64,000 bases of DNA, taken from contig CACLZS010000002.1 in NCBI GenBank assembly GCA_902611465.1, forward strand, positions 62,001 to 126,000. The letters run 5' to 3'. The notes under the pieces were generated by a model. That model did no database searches. It was not told the origin of the DNA and saw nothing but the letters and a program-made list of their open reading frames with translations. A program made the translations under genes and the position numbers. This document shows positions 1 through 9,478 of the stretch, piece after piece (the stretch's first letter is position 1; each line of letters begins with the position of its first letter). This DNA is from an uncultured Pelagibacteraceae bacterium. Lineage in GTDB: Bacteria; Pseudomonadota; Alphaproteobacteria; Pelagibacterales; Pelagibacteraceae.

Positions 1-1889
1 GGTAGTTCATCCACAAACCTTGATGCCATGCTGTCAATCCAGTCTCCTTGATAGAACCTGTTCATAGAAAATGATATTTTTGCTAGTTTTTTTGCTCTAG
101 TAATTGCAACATAAGCTAATCTTCTTTCTTCCTCTAATCCGCTTTCACCTTTTTCCTCAATACTTTTCTGATGTGGAAATAAACCTTCCTCCCATCCTGG
201 TAAGAACACGACATCAAATTCCAGTCCTTTAGAAGCGTGTATTGTCATTAAATTAACTTTTTCACTCTGCCAATCTTGATCAAGTGATGTTGCAAGAGCA
301 ACATGCTCTAAAAAACTTTCCAAATTATCAAATTCTTTCATTGCACTTAACAATTCTTTTATATTCTCTAATCTATTTTCATTTTCTAAGTCTTTCTTAT
401 TTTTAAGCATTTCACTATATCCAGACTCATCAAGTATTGTTTGTAATAATTTATTATGATTCACTTTATTCTTTAAATCACTTCTCCATTTGGCTAAAAG
501 ATTTAGCAGAGAATTTAAACCTAATCTTGTTTTAGGTTTAATTTTGTTTTGTTCAATTAAATGTTTTGAAGCAACTTCTAATGAGCATTTATTTAATTTG
601 GCAAAATTATTAATAGCTTTTACAGTGGTATCCCCTATAGATCTTTTTGGTACATTTAAAATTCTCTCAAAAGCTAAGTCGTCTTGAGGTTGAAAAACTG
701 TTTTTAAGTATGCAACACAATCTTTTACTTCTGCTCTTTCATAAAATTTAATTCCACCAATAATTCTGTATGGAACACCAATTTTTAAAAACCTTTCTTC
801 AAATTCTCTAGTCTGAAAAATAGCTCTCACAAGAATTGCAACTTCATTTAAAGAAAATCTATTTTTGAAATCTTCAATATTAGAGCCTATTTCAGTCGCC
901 TCATCTTTTACATTTCGAAAACAGTTTAATGTTACAAGCTCTCCATCTTCTTGATCTGTAAAAAGTTTTTTTCCAACTCTATTTTGATTATTTTCAATTA
1001 TATTAGATGCAACATTTAAAATATTTTGAGTTGATCTATAATTTTTTTCTAATCTTATTATTTTGGTATTTTTGTAAACATTTTCAAATTGAAGAAAATT
1101 CTTAATTTCTGCTCCTCTCCAACTATATATTGACTGATCATCATCCCCAACACAGCAAATATTTTGATTATGTTCTGCTAAGTATTTTAGCCATTCACTT
1201 TGAATAAAGTTTGTATCTTGATATTCATCGACTAAAATATATTTAAATTTTTTAGAATACATTTTTGATATATCACTATGTCTTTCAAAAATTTTAACAG
1301 TATGAAGTATTAAGTCACTAAAATCAGCAGCGTTTAAGTCTATTAATTTTTGTTGATAAATTTTGTAGATTCCTAGGAAGCTTTTTTCTAATATGTCTTT
1401 ACGCTTGAGTATAACTTCATCAGGGTAAAAGCCTTTATTCTTCCATTTATCAATTACTGCCAAAATATATCTTGGAGATATTTTTTTTGTATCTATGTTC
1501 TCAGATTTACAGATATTTTTTATTAATCTTACTTGGTCGTCTTGATCAATAATTGAAAAGTTTGATTTTAACCCAGCCGCTTCTGCATGTTTTCTCAATA
1601 TTTTTGCACTAATTGAGTGAAATGTCCCTAACCATGGAAGACCAGTCGCTTCTTTTCTCAAGAATTTAGATACTCTTAATTGCATTTCTTTTGCTGCTTT
1701 ATTTGTAAATGTCACTGCCAAGACTTGATTAGGAAATGCCTTATGTTGTTTAACAATATGCGCAATTCTAGCTGTAAGAACTCTTGTTTTTCCAGACCCT
1801 GCTCCTGCAACGATTAAAAGGGGTCCATTTAAATGTAGAACTGCCTCTTCCTGACTTTCGTTTAGATTTGTTAAATAATCTAAATTCAT
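1..1889 (-). CDS. uvrD: UvrD/PcrA-type superfamily I DNA helicase, 3' part cut by window edge
   Basis: The reverse strand is open from an ATG at 1889 to the left edge, giving about 629 residues of a protein usually near 700. The start reads MNLDYLTNLN. Walker A GAGSGKT lies at residues 29-35, followed by the TFTNKAA motif, the DEA(Y)QD-like box VDEYQDTN, VGDDDQSIYSWRGA and NYRS motifs of SF1A helicases. The last visible residues include SRFVDEL, the conserved segment near the end of the 2B/2A region, so only the C-terminal tail is missing. The family unwinds DNA 3'-5' in excision and mismatch repair and in clearing stalled replication. UvrD and PcrA cannot be separated reliably here. It diverges from the AsmA-like gene across a 48-bp gap. 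I see no LexA-type box in that gap. Confidence 0.93.
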   Translation of the reverse strand, partial: MNLDYLTNLNESQEEAVLHLNGPLLIVAGAGSGKTRVLTARIAHIVKQHKAFPNQVLAVTFTNKAAKEMQLRVSKFLRKEATGLPWLGTFHSISAKILRKHAEAAGLKSNFSIIDQDDQVRLIKNICKSENIDTKKISPRYILAVIDKWKNKGFYPDEVILKRKDILEKSFLGIYKIYQQKLIDLNAADFSDLILHTVKIFERHSDISKMYSKKFKYILVDEYQDTNFIQSEWLKYLAEHNQNICCVGDDDQSIYSWRGAEIKNFLQFENVYKNTKIIRLEKNYRSTQNILNVASNIIENNQNRVGKKLFTDQEDGELVTLNCFRNVKDEATEIGSNIEDFKNRFSLNEVAILVRAIFQTREFEERFLKIGVPYRIIGGIKFYERAEVKDCVAYLKTVFQPQDDLAFERILNVPKRSIGDTTVKAINNFAKLNKCSLEVASKHLIEQNKIKPKTRLGLNSLLNLLAKWRSDLKNKVNHNKLLQTILDESGYSEMLKNKKDLENENRLENIKELLSAMKEFDNLESFLEHVALATSLDQDWQSEKVNLMTIHASKGLEFDVVFLPGWEEGLFPHQKSIEEKGESGLEEERRLAYVAITRAKKLAKISFSMNRFYQGDWIDSMASRFVDEL

Positions 1890-1937
1890 CGTGTATTTTT
1901 TTTTAATTTAAGCGATATTAATTTAATAATTAAAACT

Positions 1938-3299
1938 ATGAAAATACCAATATTTACTAAAGGCATTTTTTTATTAATAGCATTGTTTTTTACATTAGGC
2001 ATTTATTTATCAATACCAGTTTTATTTAATTATAAAAGCATAGAAAACATTATCGAAAGTAAATTTTATTCTGATTTTAATATTAACTTAAATATAAATG
2101 GTGACATAAAGTATCAATTACTCCCAAAGCCTAATTTATTAATTAGTGATTCATCATTATCAATAATTGAAAAAAATAATGAGGATATTTCCTTTGATAT
2201 TAAGAATTTAAAAGTTTTCATGAATTCTAATAGTTTATATCCAAAATCTAAAATTAATTTTGAAAAATTTGAAATACAAAATACAAATTTTATTTTAAAA
2301 AAAAAAGAATATGTAACTTTAAGACATTATTTCCACAATAGCGAAAGTAAACCATTTCATATAAAAAAAAGTAAAATATTTATAGTTGACGATAAAGATG
2401 AAACATTAGTTATATCACCTATTGAAAAAATAAATTTTATTACATCAAAACAAGACAACTTTAAAAAATTAAATATTAAAGGAATTTTATTTGATCTGAA
2501 TTTTAAATCAATATGGAAAAAAAAATATAATTCAGAAATGAATTCTCAAATAGAAGTAGATTTTAAGGAACCAAATTTTTTAATTAAAAATCAATTAAAT
2601 TATAATAATAGCTCCAGTCTTGACGGTTCAACATTGCTTACTTTCTTTAATCAAAATATTGAAATTGATTATATATTAGAAAATAATAAAATTACTTTAT
2701 CATCACCCGAAAACGCTAATGACATAAAAATTGGTGCATCAATTGAGTTAAAACCATTTTATTTAAATTCAAATATTATTTTGAATAAGCAAAATATGAA
2801 TTTTATGATTGATGAATTAATATTTTCGCTATTAAATATGGAACCTGATTTATTAGGTAATATTAATGGAGATATAGAATTACTATTAACTAATATTGAG
2901 CATGAACTTTTAAGAAGTGGTAAAATAAGTTTTAATATAAGTCAAAATACTATCAATTTAAGAGAAGTTTTATTTAATTTTGGTAATATTGCTCAAATAA
3001 ACTCTGAAATAAAATATAATGAAAAAGATGGAGATATAATTTTTAATTCATCTAATTCTTTATTAATTAAAAATAAAAAAGAATTTGCTAAAAAGTTCCA
3101 AGTAAGACCTGACAAAGTAAAAAATTTAGATGAGATTTATTTTAAAGTTGAGAGAAATATTAATACCAGACAAATATCAATATTTGATATAAAAATTAAT
3201 AAAGTAGAATATAAAGATAAGAATAACAGTAAATTAAAATATAATATTAAAAATTCTCAAGAGCTGAAATCATTAATGAAAAGAATTATCAACAGTTAA
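1938..3299 (+). CDS. AsmA-family-like envelope protein
   Basis: A 453-residue protein with one N-terminal membrane anchor at about residues 7-28, followed by a long Asn/Lys/Ile-rich beta-strand-like region. The segment after the anchor ([19 protein letters not shown], then LLISDSSL) matches the pattern of AsmA/TamB-like proteins, in which a basement strand is followed by 'P-x-P-x-L-x-[IL]-x-[DN]'. AsmA-like proteins are large periplasmic bridge-like lipid-transfer proteins tied to outer-membrane assembly. This one is shorter than E. coli AsmA (about 617). The 3' end overlaps the convergent fumarase gene by 4 bp. Family assignment rests on the N-terminal pattern and overall architecture, so it is moderate. 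Confidence 0.6.
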   Translation: MKIPIFTKGIFLLIALFFTLGIYLSIPVLFNYKSIENIIESKFYSDFNINLNINGDIKYQLLPKPNLLISDSSLSIIEKNNEDISFDIKNLKVFMNSNSLYPKSKINFEKFEIQNTNFILKKKEYVTLRHYFHNSESKPFHIKKSKIFIVDDKDETLVISPIEKINFITSKQDNFKKLNIKGILFDLNFKSIWKKKYNSEMNSQIEVDFKEPNFLIKNQLNYNNSSSLDGSTLLTFFNQNIEIDYILENNKITLSSPENANDIKIGASIELKPFYLNSNIILNKQNMNFMIDELIFSLLNMEPDLLGNINGDIELLLTNIEHELLRSGKISFNISQNTINLREVLFNFGNIAQINSEIKYNEKDGDIIFNSSNSLLIKNKKEFAKKFQVRPDKVKNLDEIYFKVERNINTRQISIFDIKINKVEYKDKNNSKLKYNIKNSQELKSLMKRIINS

Positions 3300-4684
3300 T
3301 CAGGTTTAATCATTTTATTAGGATCAACAATTTTATCATATTCTCTCTCGTTTATTAGACCTGACTTCATTGCTTCAACTTTAAGAGTAGTTTTATTTTT
3401 TAGTGCATTCTTAGCTATCTTCGCAGCATTATCGTAACCTATTTTAGGAGATAGAGCAGTTACTAGCATTAAAGAATTATCTACCAAATGTTTAATTCTA
3501 TTTTTGTCAGCTTTAAGTCCAGAAATACAATATTTCGCAAAACTTCTAGTGCTATCGGAGAGAATTTGAATGGATTGTAGCACATTGTGAATTATTAAAG
3601 GCTTAAAAACATTTAGTTCGAAATGACCATGTGATCCAGCCATAGTAATTCCATTGTGGTTTCCAATTACTTTTACACAAACCATAGTAACAGCCTCACA
3701 TTGAGTTGGATTTACCTTTCCAGGCATTATTGAAGATCCAGGTTCATTCTCTGGTAATATCAATTCTCCGTATCCTGCTCTAGGTCCTGAGCCTAAAAAT
3801 CGAATATCATTTGCCACTTTCATCAAACACACTGCTGTAGTATTCAATGTCCCTGAATAATTTACGATTGCATCATGAGCGGCAAGTGCTGCAAACTTAT
3901 TTTTAGCTGGTTTGAAAGGTAATTTAGTTATTTTTATTATTTCACTAACTATTTTTTTATCAAAATTTTTTTTTGTATTTATACCAGTGCCAACGGCAGT
4001 TCCACCCTGAGCTAAGTAATAAATTTCATTAAGTGATACTTCTATTCTTTTAATACACTCTTCTAGTTGTGATTGATAACCTGAAAATTCTTGACCGAGA
4101 GATAATGGAGTTGCATCTTGCAAATGCGTTCGTCCTATTTTAACAATTTTACTAAATTCTCTAATTTTTTTTTTTAATTCTTTATTCAACAGTACTAAGC
4201 TTGGCAATAGTTTTTCCCTAGTTTCCATTGCTATTGCTATATGCATTGCTGTTGGAAATACATCATTAGTAGATTGAGATTTATTTACATGATCGTTTGG
4301 ATGAACAGGTTTTTTTGTGCCCTTCTTCCCCTTGAGCATTTCAATTGCTCTATTAGAAATTACTTCGTTAACGTTCATATTTGTTTGAGTACCAGAGCCA
4401 GTTTGCCAAACTTTAAGGGGGAAGTGATTATCTAATTTTCCCTTAATTACTTCGTCGGAAGCACGCACGATTGATCTATAAATTTTTGAACTAATATCTT
4501 TATTCTTATAATTTGTAATAGCAGCTGCTTTTTTTATTATAGCTATGGATTTTATTAACTTTGATCCCACTAAAACATCTCCAATATTAAAGTATTTTTT
4601 TGATCTTTCTGTAGATGCTCCCCAATACTTATCCACAGGCACGTTTATAGAACCTATGCTGTCGTATTCTTTTCTGAATTTCAT
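3296..4684 (-). CDS. fumC: Class II fumarate hydratase
   Basis: Interconverts fumarate and malate in the TCA cycle without an iron-sulfur cluster. The fumarase/aspartase signature [11 protein letters not shown] is at residues 316-326, the substrate-binding GSGTQTNMN at 97-105, and the catalytic-His segment [10 protein letters not shown] around 187. The length of 462 residues is typical. I chose the ATG at 4684 ([11 protein letters not shown]), which aligns with family starts. A GTG 30 bp upstream would add ten residues. The C-terminal codons overlap the convergent AsmA-like gene by 4 bp. The oxygen-stable class II enzyme suits an aerobic surface-ocean organism. Confidence 0.96.
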   Translation of the reverse strand: MKFRKEYDSIGSINVPVDKYWGASTERSKKYFNIGDVLVGSKLIKSIAIIKKAAAITNYKNKDISSKIYRSIVRASDEVIKGKLDNHFPLKVWQTGSGTQTNMNVNEVISNRAIEMLKGKKGTKKPVHPNDHVNKSQSTNDVFPTAMHIAIAMETREKLLPSLVLLNKELKKKIREFSKIVKIGRTHLQDATPLSLGQEFSGYQSQLEECIKRIEVSLNEIYYLAQGGTAVGTGINTKKNFDKKIVSEIIKITKLPFKPAKNKFAALAAHDAIVNYSGTLNTTAVCLMKVANDIRFLGSGPRAGYGELILPENEPGSSIMPGKVNPTQCEAVTMVCVKVIGNHNGITMAGSHGHFELNVFKPLIIHNVLQSIQILSDSTRSFAKYCISGLKADKNRIKHLVDNSLMLVTALSPKIGYDNAAKIAKNALKNKTTLKVEAMKSGLINEREYDKIVDPNKMIKPD

Positions 4685-4752
4685 AGTTTTAATTTTGAGA
4701 GTATATTTAATCACTTATACATTAAAAAATTATAAAATCATATAGGAGTAAA

Positions 4753-5124
4753 ATGACAAATTTTGAAAAAGTTGGTGTGTTCATGAAAACTTTTAATCAA
4801 GATGTTAAAGATTCATCAAGTCTGAGCACAGACAAAATTAATAAGCTTAGAATTTCACTAATTAACGAAGAGTTAGAAGAGCTTAAACAAGCAATATCAG
4901 AAAAAAATTTAACAGAAGTTGCAGATGCATTAACAGATATTTTGTATGTCACTTATGGAGCAGGACATGCCTTTGGTATTAACTTGGATAATTGTTTTGA
5001 GGAAGTTCAAAAATCTAATATGAGTAAATTGGGAAAAGATGGAAAACCAATATTCAATGAGTCTGGAAAAGTTATGAAAGGACCAGAATATTTTAAACCA
5101 GATTTATCTAAATTTATAAAATAA
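4753..5124 (+). CDS. MazG-superfamily (phosphoribosyl-ATP pyrophosphohydrolase-like) protein
   Basis: A 123-residue all-alpha protein preceded by a clear ribosome binding site (taggag, 8 nt before ATG). The metal-binding pattern of the MazG/dUTPase-like fold is visible: E39/E42 and E43 in NEELEEL, then E55-x2-D58 and D62 in EVADALTDILY. Such proteins hydrolyse nucleoside triphosphates to monophosphates and pyrophosphate. The form resembles HisE-like or phage MazG-like house-cleaning enzymes rather than true HisE, and the C-terminal segment with KMGKDG-type residues is common in these stand-alone homologues. Substrate cannot be told from sequence. It is convergent with ygfZ, one base apart. 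Confidence 0.75.
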   Translation: MTNFEKVGVFMKTFNQDVKDSSSLSTDKINKLRISLINEELEELKQAISEKNLTEVADALTDILYVTYGAGHAFGINLDNCFEEVQKSNMSKLGKDGKPIFNESGKVMKGPEYFKPDLSKFIK

Positions 5125-5125
5125 T

Positions 5126-6007
5126 TTATAGCCAATTTGGTTTTAAGGCCTTAATTTTTGCATCACCGCATCTTAGATCTGCATCAAAATTAAATTTTTT
5201 GTTTTCTAGTTTTAGTAAAGCAAATGGATTTTTATTATTGATTAATAATTTACCAATATTTTTATTATCAAATGTTATTTCATCACCAGTTATTTGACCT
5301 TCTTTAAGTTTTACAGCAAATAGTCTTTTATTAAGTTTATCTTTAAGTTTAATTCTTGCTGTATTTTCTTGTCCTACATAACATCCTTTTTTAAAATCAA
5401 TACCATTTAGCTCTTCAAAATTACATTCGATTCCAAATATTTTATCTTGCAGCTTATTTGTATCAATTTGAGCAATACCTAATTCATGACTGTAATTATA
5501 ATATTCACTAGCATCAGAGACATTCAATCCCAATTTTTTGATAGAAAGATATAATTTTTCTAAATTAATAACCAGTCTAGCACCTAACTTATCAGACCTA
5601 GGATCTAAAAGAATAGGATCTTCTCTAAATTTAATTGTAAAACCCACTTCATCTTTAGAATTTTCTAATTCTAAAAACTTTTCCTTTGTTAAATTAGCAA
5701 CTACAAATTCGTTACTAAGATTTAAGATATCTACATTAGATCTTAGTTTATATAAATTTAATTGTTTATATAAATTTTCAATATTTTTTTTTTCGCAATC
5801 CAAAAAATAACCCAATTTATGTTTTATAATTATAAAATCATAAAGATATTTACCCTGAGGAGTTAAAAGAGCAGAGAAACAACTTTTAACTTCTGATACA
5901 TTATCAATATTGTTTGTAATTATATTTTGTAAAAATTCTTTAGCATCGTCTCCGTTAATATAAAGAAGACCTCTATCTTCTAGTATGTAAACATTATTTT
6001 TGTTCAT
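5126..6007 (-). CDS. ygfZ: YgfZ/GcvT-domain folate-binding protein
   Basis: A 293-residue protein with the family signature KGCYVGQE at residues 207-214. Its Cys is the conserved residue of YgfZ/IBA57. These proteins use a tetrahydrofolate-binding GcvT fold to help assemble or repair [4Fe-4S] enzymes such as radical-SAM proteins. Similarity to the glycine cleavage T-protein is only structural, because the catalytic aminomethyltransferase context is absent. The ATG start MNKNNVY lies 42 bp from the divergent dihydroorotase gene, leaving little room for two promoters. Confidence 0.9.
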   Translation of the reverse strand: MNKNNVYILEDRGLLYINGDDAKEFLQNIITNNIDNVSEVKSCFSALLTPQGKYLYDFIIIKHKLGYFLDCEKKNIENLYKQLNLYKLRSNVDILNLSNEFVVANLTKEKFLELENSKDEVGFTIKFREDPILLDPRSDKLGARLVINLEKLYLSIKKLGLNVSDASEYYNYSHELGIAQIDTNKLQDKIFGIECNFEELNGIDFKKGCYVGQENTARIKLKDKLNKRLFAVKLKEGQITGDEITFDNKNIGKLLINNKNPFALLKLENKKFNFDADLRCGDAKIKALKPNWL

Positions 6008-6049
6008 GTTGTAATATTATAACTTATGATATAAGTACTTTTTTAATAA

Positions 6050-7360
6050 ATGTTAGACCTTATAATCAAAAATGGAAAATGCTATATTGATAAAGATCTC
6101 AAAGATGTTGATATAGGCATTCAAAACAGCAAGATTGTAAAAATTGGAAAGCTAGATGAAGATGCAAGTCAGTCAATTGATGCAACTGGCCTTACAGTTC
6201 TTCCTGGTTGCATTGATACTCAAACGCATTTTAGAGAACCGGGCTCAACAGATACGGAGGACTTAGCTTCAGGAAGTAGAGCAGCAATTGTTGGGGGTAT
6301 AACTTCAGTATTTGAAATGCCAAATACTAATCCTGCAACTACAAACAAAGCAGAATTTCAAAGAAAAATAGATTTAGCAAAAAATAGAATGTACTGTAAT
6401 CATGCTTTTTATTTTGGAGCTACTCCAACTAATCAAAGTGAATTAGCTGATCTTAAAGGTTTAGATGGATGTTGCGGAGTGAAATTATTTGCAGGCTCCT
6501 CCACTGGAACTTTGCTAGTTCATAAAGAAGAAGACATTGAAAAAGTTTTTGAAAGTACATCTAAAATTGTTGCAGTTCACTCAGAAGATGAGGATATTTT
6601 AAATTTAAGAAAGAAATTAAGAGAGAAAGGTAATGTTCACTCTCATCCGATATGGAGAGATGAGGAATGTGCGATTTCCTCAACTAGAAAAATTGTTAAA
6701 ATTGCTAAAAGATTAGGAAAAAAAGCTCATATTTTGCATATTACTACTAAACAGGAAATTGATTTTTTATCTCAGAATAAGGGAGATATTACTTTTGAAA
6801 TTACTCCACAGCATTTAACAATGTTTGCACCAGATTGTTACGACAAACTAGGTACCTATGCTCAGATGAATCCACCTATTAGAGAAAAAAGTCATTACGA
6901 CAGGCTGTGGTATGCGGTAAGAAATAATTATAATGATACTATCGGTTCGGATCACGCTCCTCATCTAAAGGTAAATAAAGACAAAGAATATCCAGATACC
7001 CCCTCAGGAATGCCAGGGGTTCAGACCTTATTACCTGTGATGCTGAACCATGTAAATGATGGAAAACTGACTTTAGTTCAGCTTATGAATCTTGTCTGTG
7101 AAAATCCAGCAAAAATTTTTGGTATTATAGGAAAGGGACATATAAAAGAAAACTATGATGCAGACTTTACAATTGTGGATATGAATAAAGTTATCGAAAT
7201 TAAAAATGAAAAAATTGAAAGTAAGTGTGGATGGTCACCTTTCGATGGTCATAAGTTTAAAGGGACTCCAGTTTATACAATTATAAATGGTGAAATTAAA
7301 ATGAAAGATGGTGAAATTCTTGGAGAAGCATCAGGCAAAGCTATGAGGTTTGAAAATTAA
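6050..7360 (+). CDS. pyrC: Dihydroorotase (class I-like amidohydrolase)
   Basis: A 436-residue cyclic amidohydrolase expected to form dihydroorotate from carbamoyl-aspartate in pyrimidine synthesis. Visible motifs are HFREPG from residue 60, FEMPNTNP, the carboxylated-lysine segment GVKLFAGSSTG, HILHITT and the metal/catalytic segment GSDHAPH. The metal-binding H-x-H of most homologues reads Q58-T-H60 here. From memory, many alphaproteobacterial relatives carry 'Q-x-HFREPG', so this is probably a subfamily trait rather than damage. The gene is convergent with prpE, nine bases apart. Allantoinase or hydantoinase is an alternative, but MPNTNP and GSSTG favour dihydroorotase. Confidence 0.85.
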   Translation: MLDLIIKNGKCYIDKDLKDVDIGIQNSKIVKIGKLDEDASQSIDATGLTVLPGCIDTQTHFREPGSTDTEDLASGSRAAIVGGITSVFEMPNTNPATTNKAEFQRKIDLAKNRMYCNHAFYFGATPTNQSELADLKGLDGCCGVKLFAGSSTGTLLVHKEEDIEKVFESTSKIVAVHSEDEDILNLRKKLREKGNVHSHPIWRDEECAISSTRKIVKIAKRLGKKAHILHITTKQEIDFLSQNKGDITFEITPQHLTMFAPDCYDKLGTYAQMNPPIREKSHYDRLWYAVRNNYNDTIGSDHAPHLKVNKDKEYPDTPSGMPGVQTLLPVMLNHVNDGKLTLVQLMNLVCENPAKIFGIIGKGHIKENYDADFTIVDMNKVIEIKNEKIESKCGWSPFDGHKFKGTPVYTIINGEIKMKDGEILGEASGKAMRFEN

Positions 7361-7369
7361 GATTTTATA

Positions 7370-9265
7370 TTAGATAAGAATTTTATTTTCTATTAAACTT
7401 TGAGTAATTTCATCTAGAATTGCTGGATCATCGATTGTTGCTGGCATTTTATAATCTTCTTTGTCAGCAATTTTACGAATTGTTCCTCTTAATATTTTTC
7501 CTGATCTTGTTTTTGGTAATCTTTTTATAACTATTACAACTTTAAATGCAGCAACTGGTCCAATTTTATCTCTAACCATTTGAATACATTCTTTTGAGAT
7601 AGTTTCATTTTCTTTTTCTACACCAGATTTTAAAACAACTAAACCAATGGGTAATTGTCCTTTTAACTTATCCGCAATTCCAAGAACAGCACACTCAGCA
7701 ACTGATTGATGTTCAGATAATACTTCTTCAATTGCACCCGTTGATAATCTATGACCAGCAACATTAATAATGTCATCAGTCCGTGACATAATCCATATGT
7801 ATCCATCTTCATCTATATGACCTGCATCATAAGTTTGATAGTAACCCTTATAATTAGTCATATAATTTTCTTCATATCTCTTATTAGCATTCCATAGTGT
7901 AGGAAATGTACCTGGTGGCAAAGGTAATTTAACAACTATATCACCCATCTCATTAGGTTCTGCTATTGAATGATCTGGTTTAATTATTTTTACATCATAA
8001 CCTGGAACTGCTTTACACGCTGAACCATACTTAGTTTTTTGCATTTCTATCCCGGTACAATTTGAACTTATTGCCCAACTAGTTTCTGTTTGCCACCAGT
8101 GATCTATAACGGGAACATTTAAAAGATTTTCAGCCCATTTTATTGTATCTGGATCAGCTCTTTCTCCAGCTAGAAACAAAGATTCAAAAGAACTTAAATC
8201 ATATTTTGAGAAAAACTTTCCATCTGGGTCTTCTTTTTTAATTGCTCTAAATGCTGTTGGGGCTGTAAATAAAGATTTAATTTTATACTCTGAAATTATT
8301 CTCCAAAATACTCCTGCATCGGGTGTTCCTACTGGTTTTCCTTCAAATAAAACTGTTGTACACCCTTTAAACAATGGAGCGTAAACAATATATGAATGAC
8401 CAACTATCCAACCAATATCACTTGCCGACCACCAAACATCACTTTCATCAATGTTATAAATATTTTTCATAGTCCATTTAAGAGCAACGATATGACCCCC
8501 AACATCCCTTACAATGCCCTTTGGAATGCCAGTAGTTCCTGATGTGTACAAAATATAGGCAAATTCATTTGCTCCAATCTCAACACAGTCTTTATTTTTT
8601 GCATTTACAAGTGCCTCCTCCCAACTGATTTCAAGCGGAGAGTTGAGTTTTACCTCGTGATCTTTCCTTTGAAAGAAAATTACTTTTTCAACTTTATGCT
8701 TGGCAAGCCTTAATGCTCCATCAACTAAAGGTCTGTATTCAACAGTTCTTCCAGGTTCAAATCCACAAGAGGCAGTGATTAGAATTTTTGCTTTACTGTC
8801 ATCAATTCTGCTCGCAAGTTCATTTGAAGCAAATCCACCAAAGACAACTGAGTGTATTGCACCAATTCTTCCACAAGCAAGCATCGCTATTACCGCCTCA
8901 GGTATCATTGGCATATAAATTATTACTCTGTCACCTTTTTTGACACCTTGATTGTCTAATGCTCCAGCAAATTTTGATATTTTTTCTCTTAATTCATTGT
9001 ATGTAAACTTTGCTTTACTTTTAGTTATTGGACTGTCATAGATTAAAGCAGTCTTATCACCATTACCGTTGTCAATATGAACATCAATAGCGTTGTAACA
9101 GGTGTTTGTAACGCCATCTTCAAACCATTTATAAAATGGTGGGGTAGATTTGTTTAAAATCTTGGTAGGTTTTTTAAACCAGAAGACATCATCAGATACA
9201 TTTTTCCAAAATTCCTCAGGATTTTGAATAGATTCTTGATAAATTTTGTCAAAAATATTTTTCAT
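7370..9265 (-). CDS. prpE: Propionyl-CoA synthetase (acyl-CoA ligase)
   Basis: Activates propionate (and probably acetate) to the CoA thioester via an acyl-adenylate. The 631-residue length fits PrpE. The AMP-binding P-loop YTSGTTGIPKG, the PrpE-type segment SASDIGWIVGHSY, the adenylate motif HWWQTETSWA and the C-terminal catalytic-lysine motif PKTRSGKILRG are all present. PrpE is separated from acetyl-CoA synthetase by the 'IVRDVGGH' and 'APTAFRAIKKEDP' segments seen here. The start MKNIFDKIY opens into the 200-bp spacer shared with proteorhodopsin, so the two are divergent. Propionate would arise from breakdown of odd-chain or branched compounds or DMSP. Confidence 0.9.
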   Translation of the reverse strand: MKNIFDKIYQESIQNPEEFWKNVSDDVFWFKKPTKILNKSTPPFYKWFEDGVTNTCYNAIDVHIDNGNGDKTALIYDSPITKSKAKFTYNELREKISKFAGALDNQGVKKGDRVIIYMPMIPEAVIAMLACGRIGAIHSVVFGGFASNELASRIDDSKAKILITASCGFEPGRTVEYRPLVDGALRLAKHKVEKVIFFQRKDHEVKLNSPLEISWEEALVNAKNKDCVEIGANEFAYILYTSGTTGIPKGIVRDVGGHIVALKWTMKNIYNIDESDVWWSASDIGWIVGHSYIVYAPLFKGCTTVLFEGKPVGTPDAGVFWRIISEYKIKSLFTAPTAFRAIKKEDPDGKFFSKYDLSSFESLFLAGERADPDTIKWAENLLNVPVIDHWWQTETSWAISSNCTGIEMQKTKYGSACKAVPGYDVKIIKPDHSIAEPNEMGDIVVKLPLPPGTFPTLWNANKRYEENYMTNYKGYYQTYDAGHIDEDGYIWIMSRTDDIINVAGHRLSTGAIEEVLSEHQSVAECAVLGIADKLKGQLPIGLVVLKSGVEKENETISKECIQMVRDKIGPVAAFKVVIVIKRLPKTRSGKILRGTIRKIADKEDYKMPATIDDPAILDEITQSLIENKILI

Positions 9266-9478
9266 ATTGATTTGTTTTTTGATTCACTTTTTTAATGATT
9301 TTATATAATAGGTTGTATTTAATTTCATAAAGTTAATAAAATCAATACTTATTGCTTCAAAATAACTCTTCAACAAACTTATTTTATTTGTTATTTAACC
9401 CCTAACTTTAGATCATTCATTAGATTGGTCTGTAGTTTAAATTTAAACTAAAAAAAACTAACTATGAGGGAGTTTTTT
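9266..9478 (+). promoter_or_regulatory. Divergent prpE/proteorhodopsin promoter region and leader
   Basis: About 200 bp of AT-rich spacer between divergent prpE and the rhodopsin gene. It holds the 18-bp palindrome annotated separately and the Shine-Dalgarno GAGGGAG at 9467-9473, placed 5 nt before the ATG at 9479. The size of this gap in an otherwise tightly packed genome suggests real regulatory content for one or both genes. I could not assign -35/-10 boxes with confidence. Confidence 0.55.
9433..9450. promoter_or_regulatory. Perfect 18-bp palindrome upstream of proteorhodopsin
   Basis: TAGTTTAAATTTAAACTA is identical to its reverse complement over all 18 bases and ends 28 bp before the chosen start codon. 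It could be a dimeric regulator's operator or, if transcribed, an AU-only hairpin in the leader. The symmetry is read directly; the function is inference. AT-only palindromes arise by chance more often in such DNA, but 18 bp with two symmetric G/C positions in a leader is still notable. Confidence 0.55.

Noticed and set aside
490..687. 65-codon plus-strand open frame inside the helicase gene
   Set aside because: Shadow of the reverse-strand UvrD/PcrA coding sequence, which carries all helicase motifs.
9464..9478. Upstream in-frame ATG of the rhodopsin gene (adds MREFF)
   Set aside because: Its first codons contain the GAGGGAG ribosome binding site for the ATG at 9479, and the resulting signal sequence would be worse.
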